Shown: positions 9,117 through 17,152 of the stretch, in pieces
How the letters are laid out: each line of letters opens with the position of its first letter
How positions within the stretch are numbered: the stretch's first letter is position 1
Origin: Pseudomonas viridiflava
GTDB lineage: Bacteria; Pseudomonadota; Gammaproteobacteria; Pseudomonadales; Pseudomonadaceae
Reading direction: 5' to 3'
DNA length: 64,000 nt
Assembly (NCBI RefSeq): GCF_900589395.1
Contig: NZ_UUIS01000041.1
Coordinates: 62,001-126,000, forward strand
Program-made: the position numbers and the translations under genes
Notes under the pieces: model-generated
The model's database searches: none
What the model was told of the DNA's origin: nothing
The model's input: only the letters and a program-made list of their open reading frames with translations

Positions 9117-10911
9117 ACCGCTCAGCGCCGCAGAGGCGGTCGCTGCCGGTATCGACTTCGCTGAACTGCAGGTCAACGCCCATGGCGTGTTCTGGATTCA
9201 GTTGCACCCTGAAGACGGTATGTGTCGCCTTTGGCGCTGGCACGCCGGGCAGGCGCACTGCCTTACAGCGCCGGGCTTCAGCGTGCGCAGCCGGGTCTAT
9301 GAATATGGCGGCGGTGCTTTCTGCCTGGCCGCTGACAGCGCGATATTCGTCAATGACCGTGACCAGCAGCTGTATCGCCAACCCCTCGATGACAGCGCCC
9401 CGCAGGCCCTGACCCAAGAACAAAGGCGTTACGGCGGCCTGTCCTTCGCCCACGGCCAGGTGCTGGCGGTGGAAGAGGAGGGCGCGGTGCATCGAATCGT
9501 CGCCTTGAGCCTGCCTGCCGGTGAGCGTCAGGTGCTGGCCGAAGGCGCTGATTTCTATGCCGCGCCGGTTGTCAGTGTCGATGGCAGGCGTCTGGCCTGG
9601 GTCGAGTGGCAGCGCCCGCATCAGCCGTGGACCAGCAGCCGGTTGATGAGCGCCGCGCGTGGCGATGACGGCCAATGGTCAGCGCCACGCTGCATCGCCG
9701 GTCATCACGATGACCAATCCCTGCAACAGCCGCGCTTCGATGCCCAAGGTGTATTGCAGTGCCTGAGCGACCGGAATGGGTTCTGGCAGCCGTGGGGCGA
9801 GTCTGGCTCGGGGTTTGTGCCCTTGCCGGCGGTCGAGGCCGACCATGCGTCTGCGCCCTGGCAGTTGGGCAGTTGCACCTGGCTGCCCCTGGACGGCGGT
9901 TACCTGGCCTGCTGCCTGGATAACGGTGCAGGGCAACTGCGCCGGCAGTTTGCTGATGGCACGAGCGAAGACCTCAGTGGCGAGTTCAGCCGTTTCCGCA
10001 ATCTGGCGCTTGACGAGGCGTTTATCTATTGCATCGCAGCTTCAGGCACGCGACCGTCGGCGGTGCTGGCTATTTCGCGTGCCGATCAGGCGGTGCAGGT
10101 GCTGGCCGGTGGTGTCTCGCCGTTACCCGCAGCGGCGATCAGCCGTCCGCAGGCGCTGAGCTATCCCAGCGGCGGTGCCCAGGCCCATGCGTTCTTCTAT
10201 CCGGCGCTGAACGCCGAGGGCCCGGCGCCGTTGCTGGTGTTCGTGCATGGCGGTCCGACCTCGGCGTGTTACCCGGTGTTCGAGCCGCGCATCCAGTTCT
10301 GGACCCAGCGCGGCTTTGCCGTGGTCGACCTCAACTACCGGGGCAGTAGTGGCTATGGCCGCGCTTACCGACAAAGCCTGCACGCGCAATGGGGCGTGGC
10401 GGACGTCGAGGATGCCTGCGCCGTGGTGGGCCATCTGGCAGGGCAGGGCCTGATCGACCCGCAACGGGCGTTTATCCGCGGCGGCAGTGCCGGTGGCTAC
10501 ACAGTGTTGTGTGCCCTGGCGTTCCATGAGGTGTTTCGCGGTGGCGCCAGTCATTACGGGGTCAGCGACCCGCTGGCCTTGAGCCGGGCCACGCACAAGT
10601 TCGAAGGCGATTACCTGGACTGGCTGATCGGCGACCCGCACACCGAGGTCGAGCGTTACCACGCCCGCACGCCGTTGCTGCATGCCGGGCGCATCAAGGT
10701 GCCGGTGATTTTCTTCCAGGGTGAACTGGACGCGGTGGTGGTGCCGGCCCAGACCCGCGACATGCTCGACGCCGTGCAGGCGCAGGGCATTGCCGCCGAG
10801 GGGCACTTCTACCCCGATGAGCGCCACGGCTTTCGCCAGCCGGCCAACCAGGCCGATGCGCTGGAAAAGGAATGGCAGTTCTACCGAAACATCATGGCGC
10901 CGAGGCCTTGA
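9079..10911 (+). CDS. S9-family prolyl-oligopeptidase-like serine peptidase of the pqq operon
   Basis: 610 aa. The first ~360 residues form a beta-propeller (repeats such as VYEYGGGAF and [16 protein letters not shown]); the rest is an alpha/beta-hydrolase domain with FVHGGPTS (oxyanion region) and a complete triad Ser470 (GGSAGGY), Asp551 (GELDAVV), His583 (ERHGF). No signal peptide is seen, so it is probably cytoplasmic. It starts inside pqqE (38-nt overlap) and so should be co-translated with PQQ genes. Pseudomonas pqq clusters often carry this gene, sometimes called pqqM, and a role in PqqA processing or turnover has been suggested but is not shown here. Confidence 0.9.
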   Translation: MNETHASSPAHPEPLSAAEAVAAGIDFAELQVNAHGVFWIQLHPEDGMCRLWRWHAGQAHCLTAPGFSVRSRVYEYGGGAFCLAADSAIFVNDRDQQLYRQPLDDSAPQALTQEQRRYGGLSFAHGQVLAVEEEGAVHRIVALSLPAGERQVLAEGADFYAAPVVSVDGRRLAWVEWQRPHQPWTSSRLMSAARGDDGQWSAPRCIAGHHDDQSLQQPRFDAQGVLQCLSDRNGFWQPWGESGSGFVPLPAVEADHASAPWQLGSCTWLPLDGGYLACCLDNGAGQLRRQFADGTSEDLSGEFSRFRNLALDEAFIYCIAASGTRPSAVLAISRADQAVQVLAGGVSPLPAAAISRPQALSYPSGGAQAHAFFYPALNAEGPAPLLVFVHGGPTSACYPVFEPRIQFWTQRGFAVVDLNYRGSSGYGRAYRQSLHAQWGVADVEDACAVVGHLAGQGLIDPQRAFIRGGSAGGYTVLCALAFHEVFRGGASHYGVSDPLALSRATHKFEGDYLDWLIGDPHTEVERYHARTPLLHAGRIKVPVIFFQGELDAVVVPAQTRDMLDAVQAQGIAAEGHFYPDERHGFRQPANQADALEKEWQFYRNIMAPRP

Positions 10912-10958
10912 GCAACCCATCAGGTCCACTACGGATTGGAAGGACAGCGGGGTCACTC

Positions 10959-11077
10959 GGAGCGCGCTTGCCGGAATGCCAGACCACCGCGACCGAGTGC
11001 GTAGCGCTCGCAAAATCTGCGAAACGCCACAAATTTACGACTGCTGCGCAGCCGGTCGCCGGCAAGCGGGCTCCTAC
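10959..11077 (-). repeat. Long REP palindrome, one-unit form (copy A)
   Basis: 119 bp with outer arms GTAGGAGCCCGCTTGC and GCAAGCGCGCTCC when read on the minus strand. The core holds the CAGTCGTAAATTTGTGGCGTTTCG unit seen in the four other copies (16951, 20814, 25302, 32245), but in the opposite orientation to them. One arm carries an extra GGTGGTCTGGCATTCC block shared with the copy at 20814. It lies between two convergent genes (S9 peptidase and fecR), where it may act as a transcription end. Confidence 0.85.
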
Positions 11078-11098
11078 GGGTGTGAATTTTAAATCCAG

Positions 11099-11126
11099 TA
11101 AAACCGATAACTTGCTTTGTGCTTGA
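11099..11126 (+). repeat. 28-nt AT-rich motif, copy 1
   Basis: The motif starts TAAAACCGATAACTTGC and ends TTTGTGCTTGA. It matches the motif at 60821-60848 at 23 of 28 positions, and the reverse-strand motif at 25252-25279 is also related. It lies 22 bp beyond REP copy A, in the gap before fecR. Function unknown. Confidence 0.55.
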
Positions 11127-11169
11127 TGAGCGAAAGGGCCAATGCAGGCACAGCTTTCCCGGTGTCGCC

Positions 11170-12138
11170 CTACGCGCTGGCCTGCACCGTCACCCAATAC
11201 CGGGTCAGGCGCTGCACCTTTACCGGCAAGGCCACTTGCAGCATGTCCAGGATGCGCTCGCTGTCGGCCAGCGGGTAGCTGCCGGAAATCAGCAGGTCTG
11301 CGACCCGGTCATCGCATTTCAGGCGGCCATGGCGGTAGCGGCCCAGCTCTTGAAGAAAATCGGCCAGGCGCATGCGCGAGGCCACCAGCAGGCCGTCGGC
11401 CCAGGCACCACTGCCGGCATCCAGTGCTTGCACGCGGCCCCAGGCATGGCGGTCGAAGCTCACCTGCTGGCGCGCTTGCAGCACCAGCGCGGCGCCGCTG
11501 TGTGCCGCCGGTTGCAACTGCACAGTGCCTTCCAGCAGCGCCAGGTGCATGCGGCCTTGCAGCTGGCGCAGGTTGAAACGGCTGGCCGTGCTGCCCGCCT
11601 GAATCCGGCCTTCGCCGGTCAGCAGCTCGAGCGGGCGCGGGTCGGCGGCGGCGGTCATGAGGATTTCGCCCTGCAGCAGGCGAATCAAACGCTGTTGGCC
11701 GTCGAAGCGCACATCCACGGCGCTGGCGGTATTGAGCTGCAGCCGGCTGCCGTCGTTCAGCACCACCTGGCGCCGCTCGCCCACGCCGCTGCTGTAGTCG
11801 GCCAGCAATGACTGTACGACCTGTTCATCGCGCAGGTTCCAGGCCAGCGTACCGCCCACCCCCAACAGCACCAGCAGCTTGACGGCGTGGCGACGCCCGG
11901 CCGACTTGGGTGCACCCAGCGCCGCATGAGCCAATGGCGAAGACAAGCCGCCCAGGCGCTGATTGACCCGCTGGATATGCGCCCACGCCCGCTGGTGCTC
12001 GGCATGGCCGTTCAGCCATTGCTGCCAGGCGTGCTGGCGCGAGGCGCTGAGCGCACCTTCCTGCATCTCGATCAGCCAGGCCACGGACTGACGCGCCACG
12101 GCAGGGGCGATATCGGATTTGTTCAGCGACTCGTTCAT
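11170..12138 (-). CDS. fecR: FecR-type anti-sigma/sigma-regulator
   Basis: 322 aa. Domains in order: cytoplasmic DUF4880/anti-sigma domain (about 15-60, AVARQSVAWLIEMQEGALS), one membrane span (about 86-102, AVKLLVLLGVGGTLAWNL), then the periplasmic FecR domain (GERRQVVLNDGSRLQLNTAS and GEILMT). Such proteins relay a signal from the STN domain of a TonB-dependent receptor to a FecI sigma factor. The stop is 7 nt upstream-side of no receptor: downstream lies only REP copy A and the convergent S9 peptidase, whereas a receptor gene normally follows fecR. It is 7 nt from fecI and in the same operon. Confidence 0.9.
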   Translation of the reverse strand: MNESLNKSDIAPAVARQSVAWLIEMQEGALSASRQHAWQQWLNGHAEHQRAWAHIQRVNQRLGGLSSPLAHAALGAPKSAGRRHAVKLLVLLGVGGTLAWNLRDEQVVQSLLADYSSGVGERRQVVLNDGSRLQLNTASAVDVRFDGQQRLIRLLQGEILMTAAADPRPLELLTGEGRIQAGSTASRFNLRQLQGRMHLALLEGTVQLQPAAHSGAALVLQARQQVSFDRHAWGRVQALDAGSGAWADGLLVASRMRLADFLQELGRYRHGRLKCDDRVADLLISGSYPLADSERILDMLQVALPVKVQRLTRYWVTVQASA

Positions 12139-12145
12139 GACCGGT

Positions 12146-12649
12146 TCACAGGGCGAAATAGCAACGCAGAGCAGCCTTGTTCAGGTGACGCTTGACCGTG
12201 GCGATGGAAATCCCCAGTTGCGCGGCAATTTCGCCGTGGCTGAGGCCATCGACCTGCGACAGCACAAAAGCCCGCTTGACCGGCATGGGCAAGCCGTCGA
12301 GCAAGCGGTCAAGCTCGACCAGGGTCTCGAAGATGATCGCCCGGTCCTCTTCGGACGGCGCCACGCTTTCAGGCAGCTCGGCCAGGGCCTGATACCAGGC
12401 GCGCTCCAGGTCCTGACGGCGGTAATGGTTGCTCAGCACCCGCTTGGCGATGGTGGTCAGGAATGCCCGTGGCTCGATCAACTGCGGCGTATCACGCGCC
12501 AGCAGCACCTTGACGAAGGTGTCCTGCGCCAGGTCAGCGGCGTGGTCTGGGCAGCCCAGGCGCCGGCGCAGCCAAGTGGTCAGCCAGGAATGATGCGCCT
12601 GATACAGGCCTTCGACGGTCGGGTACACGGCAGGCTGGGCGGTGGGCAT
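12146..12649 (-). CDS. fecI: FecI-type ECF sigma factor (iron starvation)
   Basis: 167 aa with sigma region 2 (LRRRLGCPDHAADLAQDTFVK, where DLAQDTF is the usual block) and region 4 (LSQVDGLSHGEIAAQLGIS, then TVKRHLNKAALRC). It would direct RNA polymerase to a TonB-dependent receptor gene once FecR is triggered. It lies directly upstream of fecR. A Fur-box-like site at 12714-12732 precedes it, which indicates iron repression. Its likely target receptor is discussed under the gene at 1051-3405. Confidence 0.92.
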   Translation of the reverse strand: MPTAQPAVYPTVEGLYQAHHSWLTTWLRRRLGCPDHAADLAQDTFVKVLLARDTPQLIEPRAFLTTIAKRVLSNHYRRQDLERAWYQALAELPESVAPSEEDRAIIFETLVELDRLLDGLPMPVKRAFVLSQVDGLSHGEIAAQLGISIATVKRHLNKAALRCYFAL

Positions 12650-12713
12650 GGCGGGGTGCGATTCACGACGTGGGCAGAAGAGGGCGCCAATTCTGGCAGA
12701 GTCTTTTGCGCGT

Positions 12714-12732
12714 GAGAATATTTATCATTACT
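12714..12732. promoter_or_regulatory. Fur-box-like operator between fecI and the DUF3649 gene
   Basis: GAGAATATTTATCATTACT matches 13 of 19 bases of the Fur consensus GATAATGATAATCATTATC. It lies 65 bp from the fecI start and 48 bp from the divergent DUF3649 start, so one Fur dimer could repress both operons. Confidence 0.65.
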
Positions 12733-12779
12733 ATTGGCGCCGACTTCTCCTTTATTGTTTGCCAATCGCGAGTCTCCCG

Positions 12780-13127
12780 ATGGACGGCACAGTTCCTCCT
12801 TCTTCCACATCCTCGACAGCCCGCACGCCCAGAGTCAGGCCAGCGGATGTGTCGCTGGCCTATCGCCTGGCCGTGGCCTCGCGTTTCATGGCGGCCACCT
12901 TCGGGGGCTACCTGTTGGCTTCGCTATTCAGCGTGTGCATCACCCGATGGGTGCCGTTGCCGCGTGCCGAGGCGGTGATGACCGGCATGATGCTGTCGTT
13001 CCTGGCCTACCTGGGCGCGTTCATCTGGTGCTTTGCCTGTCGCACAGCCTGGCGGGCCTGGGGCGGTGTGCTGCTGCCTTGCGCCATCCTGGGCGCGGCC
13101 TATGGCTGCGAGCGGTGGCTGCCATGA
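12780..13127 (+). CDS. DUF3649 membrane protein (iron-uptake associated)
   Basis: 115 aa with three predicted membrane spans (about 40-60, 70-90, 95-112) and the DUF3649-type opening SLAYRLAVASRFMAATFGGY. It is the first gene of a three-gene plus-strand operon with PepSY and DUF3325 proteins. Such sets often sit beside TonB receptors and FecIR genes and are thought to help release iron from imported siderophores at the inner membrane. The ATG at 12780 is used because it follows the divergent promoter region with the Fur-like site; longer readings would run through it. It overlaps the next gene by 4 nt (ATGA). Confidence 0.75.
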   Translation: MDGTVPPSSTSSTARTPRVRPADVSLAYRLAVASRFMAATFGGYLLASLFSVCITRWVPLPRAEAVMTGMMLSFLAYLGAFIWCFACRTAWRAWGGVLLPCAILGAAYGCERWLP

Positions 13128-14713
13128 AAGAGGGCTTTCGCCAGGCGATGGCCTGGCTGCACACCTGGCTGGGGCTGATCTTCGGCTGGTTGCTGTTTGC
13201 CATTTTCCTGACCGGCACGCTGTCGTACTTCAGGGCCGAGATTACCCACTGGATGACCCCGGAAATCACCGCCCATACGCTGGATGCGCAAAACAGCGTG
13301 CGCCTGGCCCAGGACTACCTGCAACTCAACGCGCCCACCGCCTCACGCTGGGTCATCAACCTGCCCGATGCGCGCAGGCCTGGCCTGGAAGTCATCTCGA
13401 TGATGCCGGGCAAGCCGGGCGAACGCGGCAAGTTCGAACGCAAGACCCTGGACCCCCGCACCGGCGCCGAGGTCGAGGCGCGCAAGACCCGGGGCGGCGA
13501 CTTTTTCTACCGCTTCCACTACCAGCTGGAAATGCCGCACCCTTGGGGGCGCTGGCTGGCGACGATCGCGGCGATGGTGATGTTCATCGCGCTGGTCACC
13601 GGCATCATCGTGCACAAGAAGGTCTTCAGGGAGTTCTTCACCTTCCGGCCGGGCAAGGGCCAGCGTTCGTGGCTGGACGGGCATAACGCGCTGGGCATCC
13701 TGGTCTTGCCGTTCCATCTGATGATCACCTACAGCAGCCTGCTGTTCTTCATGTCGATGGTCATGCCGGCGAGCCTGCTGAGCACCTACGGCAGCGACAC
13801 ACGGGCTTATTACGACGAACTCTATCCGTCCCTGGTAAACCCGAAACCACAGAACGTACCGGCACCCATGGTCGCCTTCGACTCACTGGTGCCGCAGGCC
13901 GACGAGCGCTGGGGTGAAAACCGGATCGGGCGGCTCATCATCAACAACCCCGGCGATGCCAGTGCCTCGCTGGTGATGTACCGCGACACCCATGACCGCG
14001 TGGTCAGGCCCAGCGGCGACATCCTGACCTTCGACGCCACTCGCGGTGCGCTGCAATCGGACAGCACAGCGGACAAGGCGGTGCCTGCGGTCATTGCCGA
14101 AGCATTCTACGACCTGCACATGGGCCAGTTTGCCGGCCCGCTGCTGCGCTGGCTGTACTTCATTTTCGGCATCGCCGGCACCGCCATGATCGGCACCGGG
14201 CTGGTGATGTGGCTGGGCAAACGCGCGCTCAAGCATGCCAAGGCCGGTGTGTTGCCGTTCGAATTGCGCCTGGTGCAGGTGTTGAACATCGCCAGCATGG
14301 CCGGGCTGATGATGGCGGTGGCCGCCGTGTTCTGGGCCAACCGCCTGCTGCCGGCGGGCCTGGTTGGGCGCGAGCACTGGGAGGTGCGGGCGTTCTTTGT
14401 GGTCTGGGGCCTGTCGGTGCTGCACGCGCTGCTGCGCAAGGGGCAGACGGCCTGGCGTGAACAGCTGGGCGTGGGTGCCGTGTTGTTTGCCGGCGTGCCG
14501 GTGCTGGACCTGCTGACCAGTCGCCATTACCTGCTGGCCTCGCTGCATGCCGGCGACTGGGTGCTGGTCGGCTTCGACCTGACCGCACTGGGCACCGGAT
14601 TGCTGCTGGGCCGGGCCGCCTGGGCATTCCGTCAGCGACCGGTCGTGGTCAAGCCGGCCCGCAAAGGGGCCCAGGCCAGTGCCGCCAACGTGACTGTGCA
14701 GGAGGTCAACTGA
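13124..14713 (+). CDS. PepSY-domain inner-membrane protein (putative ferric-siderophore reductase type)
   Basis: 529 aa. It starts MKEGFRQAMAWLHTWLGLIF with the first of about six membrane spans (others near 145-165, 190-215, 335-360, 385-405 and the C-terminal third). PepSY_TM proteins of this kind (PiuB/FpvG-like) carry paired His residues in membrane helices, here WLHTW and FHLMITYSS, thought to bind haem for iron reduction. The large loop between spans 1 and 2 is periplasmic. It is coupled to the genes on both sides by 4-nt and 1-nt overlaps. The reductase role is inferred from family and context. Confidence 0.8.
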   Translation: MKEGFRQAMAWLHTWLGLIFGWLLFAIFLTGTLSYFRAEITHWMTPEITAHTLDAQNSVRLAQDYLQLNAPTASRWVINLPDARRPGLEVISMMPGKPGERGKFERKTLDPRTGAEVEARKTRGGDFFYRFHYQLEMPHPWGRWLATIAAMVMFIALVTGIIVHKKVFREFFTFRPGKGQRSWLDGHNALGILVLPFHLMITYSSLLFFMSMVMPASLLSTYGSDTRAYYDELYPSLVNPKPQNVPAPMVAFDSLVPQADERWGENRIGRLIINNPGDASASLVMYRDTHDRVVRPSGDILTFDATRGALQSDSTADKAVPAVIAEAFYDLHMGQFAGPLLRWLYFIFGIAGTAMIGTGLVMWLGKRALKHAKAGVLPFELRLVQVLNIASMAGLMMAVAAVFWANRLLPAGLVGREHWEVRAFFVVWGLSVLHALLRKGQTAWREQLGVGAVLFAGVPVLDLLTSRHYLLASLHAGDWVLVGFDLTALGTGLLLGRAAWAFRQRPVVVKPARKGAQASAANVTVQEVN

Positions 14714-15033
14714 TGCTGCTGCCGGCCTTGTTGTGCTATGGCGGTTTTACCGCGCTGTGCCTGTCGATGGAGCGCCACTACAGCGACCTGCTGGCCGGCA
14801 CGCCGAGCCTGCGCCGCCGGCGTGCGTTCAAGGCCGGTGGCTGGCTGTTGCTGGCCGTGTCGGCCTGGGCAGCGGTCAGCGCCGAGGGCTGGACAATGGG
14901 CCTGGTGAAGTGGAGTGCGGTGTTGATGGCCAGCGCGGTGCTGCTGGTGTTCTTGTTGCCTTACCGACCACGCTGGGTGCTGACTTTGGCGGGTACGGCG
15001 CTGCTGCTCAGCCCGCTGGCGGCGTGGCTGTGA
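14713..15033 (+). CDS. DUF3325 membrane protein
   Basis: 106 aa, three membrane spans (about 1-16, 39-57, 66-104), with the DUF3325-type SMERHYSDLL near the start. It is the last gene of the DUF3649-PepSY-DUF3325 operon; its start overlaps the PepSY stop by 1 nt. Its 3' end overlaps the 3' end of the convergent AraC gene by 26 nt. Function unknown; by company it belongs to siderophore-iron handling. Confidence 0.75.
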   Translation: MLLPALLCYGGFTALCLSMERHYSDLLAGTPSLRRRRAFKAGGWLLLAVSAWAAVSAEGWTMGLVKWSAVLMASAVLLVFLLPYRPRWVLTLAGTALLLSPLAAWL

Positions 15034-15898
15034 ACACGCCGCGATAGTCCCCTGGCGTAGCGCCCATGTGCTGGCGAAAACGATTGGTGAAGTGACTGGC
15101 GCTGGCAAATCCGCACTCCAGGGCAATGTCGCCCAACGGTTGCAGCGTTTCGCGCAGCAACTGGCGGGCACGCTCCAGCCGGCGCGCCAGCACATAGCGG
15201 TGTGGCGGCAGGCCGAAGCTTTCACGAAACATCCGGGCAAAATGGTATTCCGACAAGGCGCACAGCCCGGCCAGTTGACCCAGGCTCAGGGCTTCACTCA
15301 GGTTGGCCTCGATGAACTCCACCAGCCGCCGCCGGGCATGCGGCGCCAGGCCACCCTTGAGACGCAGGCCGTCGCGCAGCCCGACCTGGCTGAGCAGGGC
15401 ATGGCTGAGCATTTCATGGGCCAGGCTGCTGGTCAGCAGGCGCTCGCCCGGTTCATGCCAGTTGAGGTTGATCAGGTGGCGAAAGCGCTCGGTCTGGCGG
15501 GCATCGTCCAGAAAGGTGTTTTCCCGCAATTGCAGCTCGCGGGGCTCGCGGTCGAGTAAGGTGACGCAGCCCTGGGCGAACTGCTCGGGGCTGACGTACA
15601 GGTGCGCCAGGCGTATTTCACCGTTGATGACCCACGCCGACTCGTGCCCGGCCGGCAGCACGCACAGCTTGCCGGGCGCGCCTTTCTGGTCGGGCTGGTC
15701 GCGGCGGAACGTCCCGGTGCCGTCGGCGATGTAGCACGACAGGGTGTGGTGCGTGGGCGAGTGGTATTCACGAATGTCGTGATGGTTGCTCCACTGCGCG
15801 GCGATCAGACCATCGCCCAGCAGGGCGCTCTGCTCCAGGCGGGCGTGGGGTGAGCTGTTCAGGCATTGAAAGACCTGGATGGATTCGAGCGCGGACAT
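15008..15898 (-). CDS. AraC-family transcriptional regulator
   Basis: 296 aa. The N-terminal ~180 residues are a cupin-like sensing domain (HTLSCYIADGTGTF). The C-terminal 100 hold two helix-turn-helix motifs: LSLGQLAGLCALSEYHFARM, then PLGDIALECGFASASHFTNR with the family signature RFRQHMGATPGDYR. It is divergent from the EamA exporter gene 133 bp away and is its likely regulator. The ligand is unknown. Confidence 0.88.
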   Translation of the reverse strand: MSALESIQVFQCLNSSPHARLEQSALLGDGLIAAQWSNHHDIREYHSPTHHTLSCYIADGTGTFRRDQPDQKGAPGKLCVLPAGHESAWVINGEIRLAHLYVSPEQFAQGCVTLLDREPRELQLRENTFLDDARQTERFRHLINLNWHEPGERLLTSSLAHEMLSHALLSQVGLRDGLRLKGGLAPHARRRLVEFIEANLSEALSLGQLAGLCALSEYHFARMFRESFGLPPHRYVLARRLERARQLLRETLQPLGDIALECGFASASHFTNRFRQHMGATPGDYRGVFTATPPAG

Positions 15899-16031
15899 GG
15901 TGGTTCCTCTGACGGCTCCATCCTACGCCGCCAAAGGCCGTTTGCCAGCGCTGCCCGGTGCAAATGCGCAAGATTGTGCAAGCGGCCCGGCAGGCGGCGC
16001 AGCAGACTCAAGGCTCATCAGGAGCCGCATC

Positions 16032-16934
16032 ATGAACCTCTCGCTTTATCTGCTCACCGTCGTGATCTGGGGCACCACCTGGATTGCCCTGAAACTGCAA
16101 CTGGGCGAAGTCGCCATCGCGCTGTCGATCGCCTACCGTTTCGGCCTGGCGGCGCTGGTGCTGTTTGTGGCGCTGTTGCTCACTCGCCAGCTGCAACCGA
16201 TGAACCGGCGTGGCCAGCTTATCTGCATGGCGCAGGGCCTGTGCCTGTTCTGCCTGAATTTTTTGTGCTTCTACACGGCCAGCCAATGGATCCCCAGCGG
16301 CCTGATCGCCGTGGTGTTTTCCACCTCCACGCTGTGGAACGCGCTCAATGCCCGGGTGTTCTTCGGCCAGCGTATCGCGCGCAATGTCCTGCTCGGCGCC
16401 GCCCTCGGCATGGCCGGGCTGGCGTGCCTGTTCTGGCCGGAACTGGCCGGCCACACCGCCAGCCGTGAAACCCTGCTCGGCCTTGGCCTGGCGCTGATCG
16501 GCACGCTGTGTTTCTCGGCCGGCAACCTGCTTTCAAGCCTGCAACAGAAAGCCGGCCTGCGGCCGCTGACCACCAACGCCTGGGGCATGCTCTACGGCGC
16601 GCTGCTGTTGAGCCTGTATTGCCTGGTCAGTGACGTGCCGTTGCAGTTTGAATGGAACACCCGTTATGTCGGCTCGCTGCTGTACCTGGTCATCCCCGGT
16701 TCAGTGATTGCCTTCACCGCCTACCTGACGCTGGTCGGGCGCATGGGCCCGGAACGCGCGGCCTACTGCACCGTGCTGTTTCCGGTGGTGGCGCTGAATA
16801 TCTCGGTGTTTGTCGAAGGCTACCAATGGACACTGCCGGCACTGTTCGGGCTGGTGCTGGTCATGCTGGGCAATGTGCTGGTGTTCAGAAAACCGCGTGC
16901 ACTGCCGCAAACCGGACAAGGAAAACTGGCGTAA
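16032..16934 (+). CDS. EamA (DMT-superfamily) exporter
   Basis: 300 aa, about ten membrane spans in two five-helix EamA halves (about 1-135 and 150-285). It begins MNLSLYLLTVVIWGTTWIAL, where the WGTTW motif is typical. A GGAGC sequence lies before the ATG. Members export amino acids or other small metabolites; the substrate is not evident. It is divergent from the AraC gene and is followed by REP copy B. Confidence 0.88.
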   Translation: MNLSLYLLTVVIWGTTWIALKLQLGEVAIALSIAYRFGLAALVLFVALLLTRQLQPMNRRGQLICMAQGLCLFCLNFLCFYTASQWIPSGLIAVVFSTSTLWNALNARVFFGQRIARNVLLGAALGMAGLACLFWPELAGHTASRETLLGLGLALIGTLCFSAGNLLSSLQQKAGLRPLTTNAWGMLYGALLLSLYCLVSDVPLQFEWNTRYVGSLLYLVIPGSVIAFTAYLTLVGRMGPERAAYCTVLFPVVALNISVFVEGYQWTLPALFGLVLVMLGNVLVFRKPRALPQTGQGKLA

Positions 16935-16950
16935 TGACGACGGCCCCTGT

Positions 16951-17102
16951 GTAGGAGCGCGCTTGCCCGCGACCGGCTGCGTTAGCAGTCGTAAAATGGT
17001 GGCGTTTCGCAGAGCTCTGAAGGTATTCACAGTCATCAATCTGTGGCGTTGCACCGATTTTGCGAGCGCTACGCACTCGGTCGCGGGCAAGCGCGCTCCT
17101 AC
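16951..17102 (+). repeat. Long REP palindrome, two-unit form (copy B)
   Basis: 152 bp. Arms GTAGGAGCGCGCTTGCCC and the mirrored GGGCAAGCGCGCTCCTAC enclose GACCGGCTGCGTTAGCAGTC. Two diverged core units follow (GTCGTAAAATGGTGGCGTTTC and GTCATCAATCTGTGGCGTTGC), then GCGAGCGCTACGCACTCGGTC. It lies between the convergent EamA and 2-hydroxyacid dehydrogenase genes. Confidence 0.85.
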
Positions 17103-17152
17103 GCCAGGCAAGCGCGCGCCGGCACCGGGCAGCGCGCTTGCAAACCGGTGAA

